A stretch of 64,000 nucleotides of DNA from UBA1479 sp964012715 (GCA_964012715.1 CAXGUG010000003.1:1-64000); one strand, 5' to 3'. Shown: positions 45,299 through 54,188, counted from the first letter of the stretch. Made by a program: numbers and translations. Notes: a model not told the origin generated them from the letters alone.

Positions 45299-46231
45299 CT
45301 AGGCGTCGGGTTCCGACGCCTTGATCGCGGCGATCGCCGTGGCGGCGAAGCGGGCTTCGGGCGGATCGGCGCGCGAGGTCAGGACGATCGGGACCTTGGC
45401 GCCCAGGACGATGCCTGCCGCCAGGCCGCTGTTGAAATAGACCAGCATTTTGAACAGGCCGTTGCCCATTTCGATATTGGGCACGACCAGAATGTCGGCA
45501 TGTCCAGCGACGGGGCTGTCGATGCCTTTCAGTTCGGCGGCGGCCGGGGAAATGGCATTGTCGAAGGCGAACGGACCGTCGACAATTGCCCCGGTGATTT
45601 CTCCGGCGCGGGCGCGGTCGACGATGGCTTTGGCCTGAATGCTCGACGGCATCGCCGGGATCGGGCTTTCCGTGCCGGAGAGCATGGCGACCTTGGGTTC
45701 CGGATTGCCCAACGCATGGGCCAGGTCGACCGCGTTGCGGACAATGTCCATCAGGGTGTTTTCATTGGGGTGTACGTTGACCGCGCCGTCGGTGATCATC
45801 AGCACCCGGTCGCTGCCCGGCACGGTCATATGAAAGACGTGGGACAGGCGACGGCCGACACGCAGGCCGCCGTCACGGGCGACCACTGCGGCCATCAAGG
45901 CGTCGGTATGGATATGCCCCTTCATCAGGGCCCGGACCTCGCCGTCGCGGGCCAGGGCCACGGCGGCGCGGGCGGCGGCGCCCTCGTCCTCTTCCGTCAC
46001 GTTGACGACGCGGTAATCCGAAATGTCCCAACCCATGGTCTGGGCCAGGCTTTCGATCTCGTCCTGATCGCCGACCAGAACCGGATCGATCAAGCCCGCC
46101 TCGGTCGCCTGACGGGCGCTTTCCATGACCACCATGTTATCGGCCCCGGCCACGGCCATGGGCACGCGGTCCCGGCCTTTGGCCAGATCGAGAAGATATT
46201 GGGGGACTTCGAAGGGGACGGTGCTGAGCAT
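45299..46231 (-). CDS. pta: Phosphate acetyl/butyryltransferase
   Basis: 310 residues of the PTA/PTB family: VVMESARQATEAGLIDPVLVGD near the start, ALMKGHIHTDALM, SHVFHMTVPG, DGAVNVHPN and the closing region ADILVVPNIEMGNGLFKMLVY. It transfers acetyl (or butyryl) between phosphate and CoA in the cytoplasm. In taurine-degrading bacteria such an enzyme turns the acetyl phosphate made by Xsc into acetyl-CoA; xsc lies 820 bases upstream on the same strand, separated by a methyltransferase gene and a terminator. No acetate kinase gene is adjacent. Confidence 0.85.
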   Translation of the reverse strand: MLSTVPFEVPQYLLDLAKGRDRVPMAVAGADNMVVMESARQATEAGLIDPVLVGDQDEIESLAQTMGWDISDYRVVNVTEEDEGAAARAAVALARDGEVRALMKGHIHTDALMAAVVARDGGLRVGRRLSHVFHMTVPGSDRVLMITDGAVNVHPNENTLMDIVRNAVDLAHALGNPEPKVAMLSGTESPIPAMPSSIQAKAIVDRARAGEITGAIVDGPFAFDNAISPAAAELKGIDSPVAGHADILVVPNIEMGNGLFKMLVYFNSGLAAGIVLGAKVPIVLTSRADPPEARFAATAIAAIKASEPDA

Positions 46232-46281
46232 TCCGATAACCTATCCTAATTCGTTCGGTCTCTTGAGGAAAAATTCGGGCT

Positions 46282-46911
46282 TCACGCGGACTTGGCCTGG
46301 GCCAGAAGCACGGACTGTTGATGGCATTCCGGGTCTTCGAACGTGAAGCGGACAATGCCGATGCCTAGGCCTGCGAGGACCTGTCTGTATTCGTCAGGCG
46401 CCAAGCTGGAATGATAGACGGGATCGTCGCCGACGGTGCCGGCGACTTCTCCTGCTTGCGGGCCCACGGTCAGCATCAACGCGCCGCCGGGTCTAAGGTG
46501 TGCCGCAAGCTTGGGTAGGACGGCGCGTTGTTCGTCCTGGCGCAGGTGGAAAAAACTGTTCCAGCCGATGATCCCATCGAACGTTTCCGGCAGGGAAAGC
46601 GTCCGCATGTCGGCCAGGCGCCAATCGCCTGAGGGAAACCGCTCCCGCGCGATGTCGAGCATCGCCGTCGAAGCATCGACACCGACAACGTCGAAGCCTT
46701 GCGCGGTCATGTAGCGGGCGACGGGATCGCCGCTGCCGCAACCCAGATCCAGAACATTCCCCTCTGGCGGTAGCAGGCTCAGAAAACGGTCCAGCCACAC
46801 CCGTTCGTGCAGCCCCTTCGCGCGTTCTGTGTCGAACCGTCGGGCGTTGCGTTCGTAGACGGTTTGCGTCGTCGCCGCCATAGCTGTGAGATCAGGATCA
46901 GGATCGGGCAA
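46282..46911 (-). CDS. Class I SAM-dependent methyltransferase
   Basis: 209 residues. The SAM-binding motif VLDLGCGSGDPVARY at about 54-68 is followed by GVDASTAMLDIARERFP and a motif near NSFFHLRQDEQ, as in small-molecule methyltransferases. The substrate is not known. A start at Met11 (46881) is also possible. It lies between the xsc terminator and pta on the same strand; the 50-base spacing to pta allows a shared mRNA, though a role in sulfonate metabolism is not evident. Confidence 0.85.
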   Translation of the reverse strand: MPDPDPDLTAMAATTQTVYERNARRFDTERAKGLHERVWLDRFLSLLPPEGNVLDLGCGSGDPVARYMTAQGFDVVGVDASTAMLDIARERFPSGDWRLADMRTLSLPETFDGIIGWNSFFHLRQDEQRAVLPKLAAHLRPGGALMLTVGPQAGEVAGTVGDDPVYHSSLAPDEYRQVLAGLGIGIVRFTFEDPECHQQSVLLAQAKSA

Positions 46912-46984
46912 GGTAGGACTATCGCTTCGATCAGGGGTGTTCGGCTTGGCTGTCCGGGATGTCCGCAGTATCCGGAAATAAAGA

Positions 46985-47015
46985 CGCCGGGGAAAGGTTC
47001 ACCCTTTCCCCGGCG
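46985..47015 (-). terminator. Rho-independent terminator of xsc
   Basis: A perfect 13-bp stem, CGCCGGGGAAAGG (46985-46997) with CCTTTCCCCGGCG (47003-47015), lies 36 bases beyond the xsc stop and is followed on the minus strand by TCTTTATTT. Confidence 0.82.
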
Positions 47016-47050
47016 ATCTTATGCGTAGGCGGTAGGCTTTCGCTCAGGGC

Positions 47051-48835
47051 TTAGACGGCACCCTTCTGCGGGCGCATGTCGGCGGCGCTGATGCCGGCGA
47101 CTTCGACCGGGGCCTTCATGGCGTCGCGGCGGAACGGCTCGCCCAGTTCCTGGTTCAGGATCACTTCGATGAAGGTCGTGACCTTGTTTTCCATCTGATC
47201 CTTCACGGCCGCGTCCAGGGCTTCGGTCAGTTCCTGCATGGTCGTGACCTGCACGCCCTTGAGGCCACAGGCTTCGGCGATCTTGGCGTACTGAACGTCG
47301 AGGTCCAGTTCGGTGCCGACGAAGTTGTCCTGGTACCACAGGGTCGTGTTGCGCTTTTCAGCACCCCACTGGTAGTTGCGGAAGATGATCATCGTGATCG
47401 CCGGCCATTCGTCACGGCCGCAGGCGGTCATTTCGTTCATCGAGATGCCGAAGGCGCCGTCACCGGCAAAGCCCACGACCGGGGTGTCCGGATTGGCGAT
47501 CTTGGCGCCCGTGATCGACGGGAAGCCGTAACCGCAGGGGCCGAACAGGCCCGGGGCCAGATACTTGCGGCCCTGCTCAAAGGTCGGATAGGCGTTGCCG
47601 ATGGCGCAGTTGTTGCCGATGTCCGACGAGATGATGGCTTCGCGCGGCAGGGCGGCCTGAATGGCGCGCCAGGCTTTGCGGGGCGACATCCGCTCCGGGT
47701 GCTTGTTGCGCGCACGCTCGTTCCAGGTGGTGCCCGGATCGTCGTCTTCGTGGTCCATGGAGGTCAGTTCCTGGGCCCAGCGCGATTTGGTGGTCGAGAT
47801 CAGGTCTTCGCGTTCCTTGCGGCCCGCGTTGCCCGCTTCGGCGGACAGGCTGGCCAGGATCTGTTCGGCGACCTGCTTGGCATCGCCCTGGATGGCGACG
47901 TCGACCTTTTTGGTCAGGCCGATACGGCTGGCGTTGATGTCGACCTGGATGATCTTGGCGTTCTTCGGCCAGTAATCGATGCCGTAGCCCGGCAGGGTCG
48001 AGAACGGGTTGAGGCGCGTGCCCAGGGCCAGAACGACGTCGGCCTTGGCGATCAGTTCCATGCCCGCCTTGGAGCCGTTGTAGCCCAGCGGACCGGCGAA
48101 CAGCGGGTGCGAGCCCGGGAAGGCGTCGTTGTGCTGATAGCCGCAGCAGACCGGAGCGGACAGACGCTCGGCAAGGGCCTTGGAGGCGTCGATGCCGCCC
48201 GCCAGAACCACGCCGGCGCCGTTCAGGATGACCGGGAACTTGGCCGAGGACAGCAGCTTGGCGGCGTCGGCGATGGCGCTCTTGCCGCCCGAGGGGCGTT
48301 CGATTTCGATGACCTGCGGCAGTTCGATGTCGACGATCTGGGTCCAGAAATCACGCGGCACGTTGATCTGCGCCGGGGCGGAACCACGCCAAGCTTCGGT
48401 GATCACGCGGTTCAGAACCTCGGCGATGCGGGTCGGGTCGCGGACTTCTTCCTGATAGCAGACCATGTCTTCGAACAACTTCATCTGCGGGATTTCCTGG
48501 AAGCCGCCCTGACCGATGGTCTTGTTGGCGGCCTGCGGGGTGACCAGCAGCATCGGGGTGTGGTTCCAATAGGCGGTCTTGACCGGGGTCACGAAGTTGG
48601 TGATGCCGGGGCCGTTCTGGGCGACGCACATCGCCATCTTGCCCGACGAACGGGTGAAGCCGTCGGCCATCATCCCGGCGTTGCATTCATGGGCGCAGTC
48701 CCAGAAGGTGATGCCCGCCTTGGGGAACAGGTCCGAGATCGGCATCATGGCCGACCCGATGATGCCGAAGGCATGCTCGATGCCGTGCATCTGAAGAACC
48801 TTAACGAAGGCCTCTTCGGTGTTCATTTTCGTCAT
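47051..48835 (-). CDS. xsc: Sulfoacetaldehyde acetyltransferase
   Basis: 594 residues from the ATG at 48835, which gives MTKMNTEEAFVKVLQMHG as in known Xsc proteins and has GGGAGG upstream; the frame continues 76 residues further without support. It is a thiamine-diphosphate enzyme: N-terminal HAFGIIGSAMMPISDLFP, Glu in the cofactor-activating region, and GDGAFGISMNEMTACGRDEW in the C-terminal domain. It converts sulfoacetaldehyde and phosphate to acetyl phosphate and sulfite in the cytoplasm. tauR lies upstream on the same strand and the aminotransferase is divergent from it. A strong terminator follows. Confidence 0.95.
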   Translation of the reverse strand: MTKMNTEEAFVKVLQMHGIEHAFGIIGSAMMPISDLFPKAGITFWDCAHECNAGMMADGFTRSSGKMAMCVAQNGPGITNFVTPVKTAYWNHTPMLLVTPQAANKTIGQGGFQEIPQMKLFEDMVCYQEEVRDPTRIAEVLNRVITEAWRGSAPAQINVPRDFWTQIVDIELPQVIEIERPSGGKSAIADAAKLLSSAKFPVILNGAGVVLAGGIDASKALAERLSAPVCCGYQHNDAFPGSHPLFAGPLGYNGSKAGMELIAKADVVLALGTRLNPFSTLPGYGIDYWPKNAKIIQVDINASRIGLTKKVDVAIQGDAKQVAEQILASLSAEAGNAGRKEREDLISTTKSRWAQELTSMDHEDDDPGTTWNERARNKHPERMSPRKAWRAIQAALPREAIISSDIGNNCAIGNAYPTFEQGRKYLAPGLFGPCGYGFPSITGAKIANPDTPVVGFAGDGAFGISMNEMTACGRDEWPAITMIIFRNYQWGAEKRNTTLWYQDNFVGTELDLDVQYAKIAEACGLKGVQVTTMQELTEALDAAVKDQMENKVTTFIEVILNQELGEPFRRDAMKAPVEVAGISAADMRPQKGAV

Positions 48836-49083
48836 TGCTTGGGATCCTCCCGTAAGCGTTTCGCCGGGCACGGCATTCGCCGCAGTGCGCCCGGCATTGG
48901 TTGTTGTTGCCAGAGTTATAGCATTCATCGCGCTGGCTTGCCCCGGTCGCGTAACGTCTCGAAACGTAAAGACGCGCAGGGCCCGGGAGCCTGCAATCCA
49001 TAGGTCTTTGGTAGGGCCTGATGGGACTATGCAGTAGGGCCAGTTTCGGGCAATTCGACGCACCAGAACGCGGTAATGAGCTT

Positions 49084-49107
49084 AAATTGTCTCATTTATG
49101 ACAATTT
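49084..49107. promoter_or_regulatory. 24-bp inverted repeat upstream of xsc
   Basis: AAATTGTC (49084-49091) and GACAATTT (49100-49107) form a perfect 8-bp inverted repeat with an 8-base spacer in the 301-base gap between tauR and xsc, about 250 bases before the xsc ATG. It may be an operator for xsc. The rest of the gap holds no recognisable gene. Confidence 0.5.
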
Positions 49108-49116
49108 TGCATCATT

Positions 49117-49125
49117 TTGGGACCA
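49117..49125 (-). promoter_or_regulatory. TGGTCCCAA element upstream of xsc
   Basis: On the minus strand this reads TGGTCCCAA, matching the TGGTGCCAA elements before the aminotransferase gene in the same orientation relative to the gene served. It is a candidate TauR half-site, next to the inverted repeat at 49084-49107. Confidence 0.45.
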
Positions 49126-49136
49126 ATGGGCGGTGG

Positions 49137-50618
49137 TCAGGTTCCGCGTTTGACGATATCGGCCAACAGGCGGATGCCCGGCTCGATCCGTTCAGTCGCG
49201 ATCGAGGAGAAACCCAGCCGGAAATGGTTCTTGGGCGCGTTCTTGCGGGCGAAGTTGACGCGGCCCGGCTCGATGATCAGGCCGTCGTCCAAGGCGCGGT
49301 CGGCCAGCCGTCCGGCATCGAAGCCGTCAGGCCCGCTGACCCAATAGCTGGTTCCGCCGAAGGTCGGGGCCTGGGACCAGCCGGGCAGGTGCTCGGCCAG
49401 GGCGTCGCCCATGATCTTCCACCGTTCCCGGTAGGCCTTCTGAAGCTTATGGACCAGGCTGTCGTGATGGCCGAGCGCCAGGAACAGGGCCGCCGTGCGC
49501 TGGTTGTTGTTGGGCGCGTGGCGCAGCATCAGGCGGCGCAGGGCGCGGGCTTCGCGGATCAGCGGCGCCGGACCGACCAGATAGCCCAGGCGCAGGCCCG
49601 GAAACAGCGTCTTGGAGAGGGAGCCGACATAGATCACGCGTCCCGCCGCATCCATGGATTTCAGCGCGGGGGTCGGTTCCGACACATAATTGGTTTCCCA
49701 TTCGTAATCGTCTTCGATGATCACGAAGTCCTGATCCTCGGCGCGGGCCAGAAGTTCCTGCCGTCGGGATTTGGGCATGGTCACCGTGGTCGGGGCTTGG
49801 TGCGAGGGCGTGACGAAGGCCAGATCGCAGCCGTTCAGCCGCTCGTCGGCGGGCAGGCCGTGCTGATCGACGGGAATCGGTTCCACATGATCGGTCTTCA
49901 GGCCGAAGATGTTGCGCACGTCGGGATAACCCGGGTCCTCGATGGCGACGCGGGTGTCCGGCGCGACCAACAAGGCGGCCAGGATATAAAGCGCGTTCTG
50001 CGCCCCCAGGGTGACCAGGACTTCGTCCTCGCGGGCCAGGATGCCCCGGCGCGGCAGCAGGCGCGTTTGAATTTGTTCGATCAGCATCGGATCGTCGGCG
50101 GCCAAGGCGTCGCCGGTCCAGGCATCCATGCCCTTGCGGCCCAAAGCCTGGCGCGAACAATCGCGCCATTGCGCGATCGGGAACAGGGATTGATCGACCT
50201 GCCCATAGATGAAGGGGTAGGGGTAGGTCAGCCAGTTGCCCGGCTTTTCCACGTTCGATTGGTGCGACGGATGCACCCGGAACCGGTTGTTCCAGTCGGG
50301 CCCGGCGTCGGGTCGTGCGTCGCTGGGTTGAACCGGTGGGGCGGCGGGTTCGTCGGCGCGCCCGTCCAGAATATCGTCGGCGACGTAGAAGCCCGATCGT
50401 TCGCGCGATTCAAGGTAGCCGTCGTCGACCAACCCCTGATAGGCCAGGACCACGGTATTGCGCGAAACGCCCAGGCTTTTGGCCAGTTTTCGTGACGACG
50501 GCAGTGGGTCGCCCGGCGGCAATTGGCGGCCGAGAATGGCCGAAACCAGCATTTCCCGTATCTGCCCCTGGATCGAAATATTGGGCCGTCGGTCCAGATG
50601 AAATATGCCGTCGCGCAT
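49137..50618 (-). CDS. tauR: MocR-type (GntR + aminotransferase) regulator, TauR-like
   Basis: 493 residues. An N-terminal GntR winged helix (about 12-80: LPSSRKLAKSLGVSRNTVV) is fused to a fold-type I aminotransferase-like domain (about 125-490) with the PLP lysine Lys336 (SLSKTLFPGLRLGY). MocR regulators of this type sense an amine through PLP; TauR of Rhodobacter capsulatus controls taurine genes. Here it lies between xsc (same strand) and the divergent aminotransferase, so taurine or beta-alanine is the likely signal. Three TGGT(S)CCAA-like repeats lie in the divergent promoter region. Confidence 0.87.
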   Translation of the reverse strand: MRDGIFHLDRRPNISIQGQIREMLVSAILGRQLPPGDPLPSSRKLAKSLGVSRNTVVLAYQGLVDDGYLESRERSGFYVADDILDGRADEPAAPPVQPSDARPDAGPDWNNRFRVHPSHQSNVEKPGNWLTYPYPFIYGQVDQSLFPIAQWRDCSRQALGRKGMDAWTGDALAADDPMLIEQIQTRLLPRRGILAREDEVLVTLGAQNALYILAALLVAPDTRVAIEDPGYPDVRNIFGLKTDHVEPIPVDQHGLPADERLNGCDLAFVTPSHQAPTTVTMPKSRRQELLARAEDQDFVIIEDDYEWETNYVSEPTPALKSMDAAGRVIYVGSLSKTLFPGLRLGYLVGPAPLIREARALRRLMLRHAPNNNQRTAALFLALGHHDSLVHKLQKAYRERWKIMGDALAEHLPGWSQAPTFGGTSYWVSGPDGFDAGRLADRALDDGLIIEPGRVNFARKNAPKNHFRLGFSSIATERIEPGIRLLADIVKRGT

Positions 50619-50650
50619 GTCCGCCTATTCGTCTGCAATTTAGCGAAAAG

Positions 50651-50716
50651 TGGTCCAAGAAATCGCCCGCGCTGGCTCTAACATGGTGCCAAGGGCCAAG
50701 ATTACGATGGTGCCAA
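50651..50716 (+). promoter_or_regulatory. Three direct repeats in the tauR-aminotransferase promoter region
   Basis: TGGTCCAA at 50651-50658 and ATGGTGCCAA at 50683-50692 and 50707-50716 are direct repeats in the 217-base divergent gap. MocR regulators bind spaced direct repeats, so these are candidate TauR sites controlling both genes. Confidence 0.55.
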
Positions 50717-50835
50717 TCACCTGACAACCCTGACGGCATCGATGCTTGGGGGGGATCGCCTGCGAGATCGATCGATTTCCCCGGCCGGGGAGGATTTTGC
50801 CGTGCCTTTCGGCCACGCCTTTTGGAGGAACGACC

Positions 50836-52146
50836 ATGGAATACAACACCAATTCCCTTGAAGAGAACTGGATGCCCTTCACCGGCAACCGGGACTTCAA
50901 GAAAAGCCCCCGTCTCGTCGTGCGTGGCGAAGGCATCCATTATTACGATCACAAGGGCGGCAAGATCCTCGACGGCTCGTCGGGTCTGTTCTGCTGCCCG
51001 CTGGGGCATGGCCGCAAGGAAATCGCCGAAGCCGTTTACGAACAGCTTCTGGAAAACGATTACACCCCGCCGTTCCAGATGGGCCACCCCGGCGCCTTCG
51101 ATCTGGCGCAGCGCGTCGCCCGGATCACGCCGGAGCCGATGAACCATATCTTCTTCGCTAACTCCGGCTCGGAAGCCATCGACTCGGCGCTGAAGATCGC
51201 CATGGCCTATCACCGCGCCAAGGGTCAGGGGCAGCGCACCCGCTTCGTCAGCCGCGAGCGCGCCTACCACGGCGTCAACATTGGCGGCACCTCGCTGGCC
51301 GGGATGGTCAAGAATCGCGAAACCTTCTCGGGCGTGATGCCGGGTGTCGTTCACATGCGCCACACCTGGGACCCGTCGGCCCCCTTCACCCAGGGCCAGC
51401 CGGAAAAGGGCGCGGAGTTGGCCGACGACCTGCAGCGCATTTGCGAGAACCTGGGCGGATCGACCATCGCCGCCTGCTTCGTCGAGCCGATCGCCGGGTC
51501 GACCGGCTGTCTGGTTCCGCCCAAGGGTTATCTGGAACGCCTGCGCGAAATCTGCGATGCCCATGGCATCCTGCTGGTGTTCGATGAAGTCATCACCGGC
51601 TTCGGCCGCACGGGCGCGCCGTTCGCGGCCCAGGCCTTCGGCGTGACGCCGGACCTGATGACCATGGCCAAGGCCATCACCAACGGCTGTCAGCCGATGG
51701 GCGCCATCGCGGTCAAGGACGAGATCTACGAAACGATCATCAACGCCGCCCCGGAAAACGCCATCGAGCTGTTCCACGGCTATACCTATTCGTCGCACCC
51801 GGCGGCTTGTGCCGCGGGCGTCGCGGTTCAGAAGATCTATGAAGAAGACAACACCTTCGAAAAGGCGGCCGGTCTGGTCGATCACTTCCAGAAGGCGTTG
51901 TATTCCCTCGAAGGGATGGATTGCCTGGCCGACATTCGCGGCTACGGCATGATCGGCGCGATCGAGCTGAAGGCCAAGGGTGCGCCCGGCGCGCTGGGCA
52001 CCCAGTTCCAGAAAGACCTGTTCTGGCGGGGCCTGCACGTGAAGTTCACGGGCGACAGCGGCATCGTCGCCCCGGCCTTCGTCGCCACCCCGGCGGACAT
52101 CGACGCCATGATCGGCACCCTGCGCGAGGCCTTGGAAGAGATCTAA
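50836..52146 (+). CDS. tpa: Taurine (omega-amino acid)-pyruvate aminotransferase
   Basis: 436 residues from ATG 50836 (GGAGGA at 50824-50829). It is a class III PLP aminotransferase: VFDEVITGFGRTG (248-260) and the PLP lysine Lys279 (TMAKAITNG). The start ENWMPFTGNRDFKKSPRL closely resembles beta-alanine-pyruvate transaminases, which also accept taurine and hypotaurine. Divergence from tauR and proximity to xsc make taurine to sulfoacetaldehyde the favoured reaction, with alanine as co-product. Beta-alanine to malonate semialdehyde is the main alternative. A strong terminator follows. Confidence 0.82.
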   Translation: MEYNTNSLEENWMPFTGNRDFKKSPRLVVRGEGIHYYDHKGGKILDGSSGLFCCPLGHGRKEIAEAVYEQLLENDYTPPFQMGHPGAFDLAQRVARITPEPMNHIFFANSGSEAIDSALKIAMAYHRAKGQGQRTRFVSRERAYHGVNIGGTSLAGMVKNRETFSGVMPGVVHMRHTWDPSAPFTQGQPEKGAELADDLQRICENLGGSTIAACFVEPIAGSTGCLVPPKGYLERLREICDAHGILLVFDEVITGFGRTGAPFAAQAFGVTPDLMTMAKAITNGCQPMGAIAVKDEIYETIINAAPENAIELFHGYTYSSHPAACAAGVAVQKIYEEDNTFEKAAGLVDHFQKALYSLEGMDCLADIRGYGMIGAIELKAKGAPGALGTQFQKDLFWRGLHVKFTGDSGIVAPAFVATPADIDAMIGTLREALEEI

Positions 52147-52173
52147 GGCCGGGCATCAGCCGGACGAAATAAA

Positions 52174-52204
52174 AGCCGGGGCCGCTGAGCGGTCCCGGCT
52201 TTTT
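52174..52204 (+). terminator. Rho-independent terminator of the aminotransferase gene
   Basis: AGCCGGGGCCGC (52174-52185) pairs with GCGGTCCCGGCT (52189-52200) with one G/T mismatch-wobble and a TGA loop, followed by TTTTT ending at 52204. It is 27 bases after the stop. Confidence 0.85.
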
Positions 52205-52248
52205 CATGTCTGAAGGCAAGCGCGAATCAGGCGCGGGTCAGGCTTGGA

Positions 52249-53448
52249 TCAGGCGGCCAGATAGCGATCGCGATAGGCGTTGCGCAGACCGGCGAACCAC
52301 ACCGGCTCGTCCGGCCACCACCACAGCTTGTCGAGCGACCCTTCGGGAAAGGCGGCGGCGACGGCCTGTTTGGTTTTCTTCGTCAGGTAGGCTTCCGTGC
52401 CCTGAACGGCGGAACTGTATCCCGACTCGTTGATCAGACGGGCCCCCTCGCGCGCGGTATACAGCGCATTGACGAAGGCATGGGCCTCGTCGATGTGCTT
52501 GGACGCGGCGGTCAGCGCCAGCCCGTCCATCCAGGCGAAGGCGCCTTCCTTGGGCGGCAGGTAGGCGACCGGATGGTCGTCCTTGGCCAGGTCGATCACG
52601 GGACCGTCCCAGCATTGGCCGATGACCACGCCGTTGCGGGTGAAGTTGGTTTTCTGGCTTTCGTGATCGTGCCAATAGGCGCGCAGCCAGGATTTATGCT
52701 CCACCGCGAACTTCATGATGTCGTTCCAGATGCCGCGCATGGTGCTTTCGTCTTTATAGGCGTCTTCGAACGCCGGCAGGTCGCCCTTGGCGGCCAGCAT
52801 GCGGCCGATCCCGGACATCAGCGAATGCGGGCGTCCTTGAACCAGGCCCTTCATTTCGGGGCGCCACAGATCGGCCAGGGACAATTCGCCATAGACGCCG
52901 TTAAACCGGTCGGTCCGCCAGGCGATCCCTTCCGTGCCCCAGACATGGGGCAGGTGATGTTGGCCTTTGTTCCACGACCAGGTTTCGGACATGGCCATGA
53001 ACTTCGGCTCGATGTTCGACAGGTTGGGGATTTTCTTCAAATCCCAGGCCTGGGTCATGTTCAGGGCGTGCCATTGGCTCATCCGGTGAACCGAGGGCGA
53101 AATCACATCCCAGGCGCGGCCGTGGGTCGCGGTAACCTGGCTGAGCATTTCTTCGTTGGAGCCGACCGTGGTGATGTTGGCGGTAATCCCGGTCTTCTTA
53201 CGGAACGTCTTGGCGAACCGTTTGGGGATGTAGCCGGTCCAGGTCAGGACGTTCAGCGTCGGGCCCGCGGCCTGCGCCGGACGGATCAGCATCGGCGCGA
53301 TGGCCATGCCCAGCCCGCCCGCGGTCAACGCGGCGCCATGGCAAAGTAATGTTCGGCGGGAAAAAAGGCGCGCTTGGCGCGCGGTTTCGCCGGCTTCTTG
53401 TCCGGCGGACGGTGAGGATGTCTTTTGTTGTTGGGGCTTCCTGCCCAT
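52249..53448 (-). CDS. Orphan PotD/PotF-like periplasmic substrate-binding protein
   Basis: 399 residues. The N-terminus has FSRRTLLCHGAALTAGGLGM and a cleavage-like RPAQAAGP near residue 57; the twin Arg suggests Tat export. The mature part looks like polyamine/Fe-type binding proteins (LNVLTWTGYIPKRFAKTFRK, ITTVGSNEEML, VVIGQCWDGPVIDLAKDD). No permease or ATPase gene is next to it, so it either serves a transporter encoded elsewhere or is a receptor. It converges on the aminotransferase gene and could bind an amine such as taurine or a polyamine; this is only positional. Confidence 0.82.
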   Translation of the reverse strand: MGRKPQQQKTSSPSAGQEAGETARQARLFSRRTLLCHGAALTAGGLGMAIAPMLIRPAQAAGPTLNVLTWTGYIPKRFAKTFRKKTGITANITTVGSNEEMLSQVTATHGRAWDVISPSVHRMSQWHALNMTQAWDLKKIPNLSNIEPKFMAMSETWSWNKGQHHLPHVWGTEGIAWRTDRFNGVYGELSLADLWRPEMKGLVQGRPHSLMSGIGRMLAAKGDLPAFEDAYKDESTMRGIWNDIMKFAVEHKSWLRAYWHDHESQKTNFTRNGVVIGQCWDGPVIDLAKDDHPVAYLPPKEGAFAWMDGLALTAASKHIDEAHAFVNALYTAREGARLINESGYSSAVQGTEAYLTKKTKQAVAAAFPEGSLDKLWWWPDEPVWFAGLRNAYRDRYLAA

Positions 53449-53630
53449 GGACGTCGTTCTCGATTCCGGTTGTTGGATTAATTGCCCATTATGACTGACG
53501 AAAATAGGGAAACCAGCACCAGATTTTTCTTTTTACGGGTCCAGCGCAGGGGGGAGCGGTTGCATTAATGAGAAATCAGACCTAAATAACGCGAGTTCCG
53601 AACAGCCCCCCAAACAAAAGGCTTCTTGTC

Positions 53631-54170
53631 GTGTCAAAGCCGACCAAGGTTCCGGGGTTCGACTGCGCCGTTGTCGCCGTCGAACACGTGACCACTCCCC
53701 GGACCGTTGCATTCGTCGCGCATTGCCGAAAACTTCAGGGTGACCGAGTTTTGCCGCGTTGGGCGGACCTTCGGTTGCATGAGCTCGATCCGGAAATGAT
53801 CCCCTATGTCGCGGTGGCGGACGTCGCCGCCGAACCGCGATCTTTCACTTATCGTTTCTGGGGTACGGGCCATACCCGCCTGAAGGGTGTCGACTTGACC
53901 AGGCAACAGGTATCGGAAATTCCCGCGACGGCCTTGGCCGAAATCGGGCATCGCCAATACGAGATGGTGTTGGAACAGCGCAAGCCGCTGGTGTTCGTTC
54001 ACAAGCTCAGCCACTACGAACAGTGGAAGCCCTATATCCAGGTCACCGCCCGCGTGCCGTTCAGCGAAAACGGATCGACCGTGGACAAGATCGTGTCTTA
54101 TTCGAACTTCGACGAAGATCGCGAAAAATGGACCAAGGTCTACGACGAGGTCGTCGTCGGCAACGCCTGA
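53631..54170 (+). CDS. PAS-domain protein (PAS_5 type)
   Basis: 179 residues from a GTG at 53631 with AAAAGG about ten bases before. LPRWADLRLHELDPEMIPYV and the following VADVAAEPRSFTYRFWGTG match the PAS_5 family that is abundant in Rhodospirillales. It is one PAS-like domain without an output domain, signal peptide or helix in the membrane, so it is probably a cytoplasmic sensor or adaptor. It starts 182 bases from the divergent binding-protein gene. No partner is evident. Confidence 0.75.
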   Translation: MSKPTKVPGFDCAVVAVEHVTTPRTVAFVAHCRKLQGDRVLPRWADLRLHELDPEMIPYVAVADVAAEPRSFTYRFWGTGHTRLKGVDLTRQQVSEIPATALAEIGHRQYEMVLEQRKPLVFVHKLSHYEQWKPYIQVTARVPFSENGSTVDKIVSYSNFDEDREKWTKVYDEVVVGNA

Positions 54171-54188
54171 CCAGTCGGCAGAAAACGC

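Noticed and set aside
48836..49063. 76-residue N-terminal extension of Xsc
   Set aside because: The frame is open upstream, but the internal ATG at 48835 matches the conserved Xsc start and has GGGAGG before it; the extension shows no conserved or signal-like sequence.
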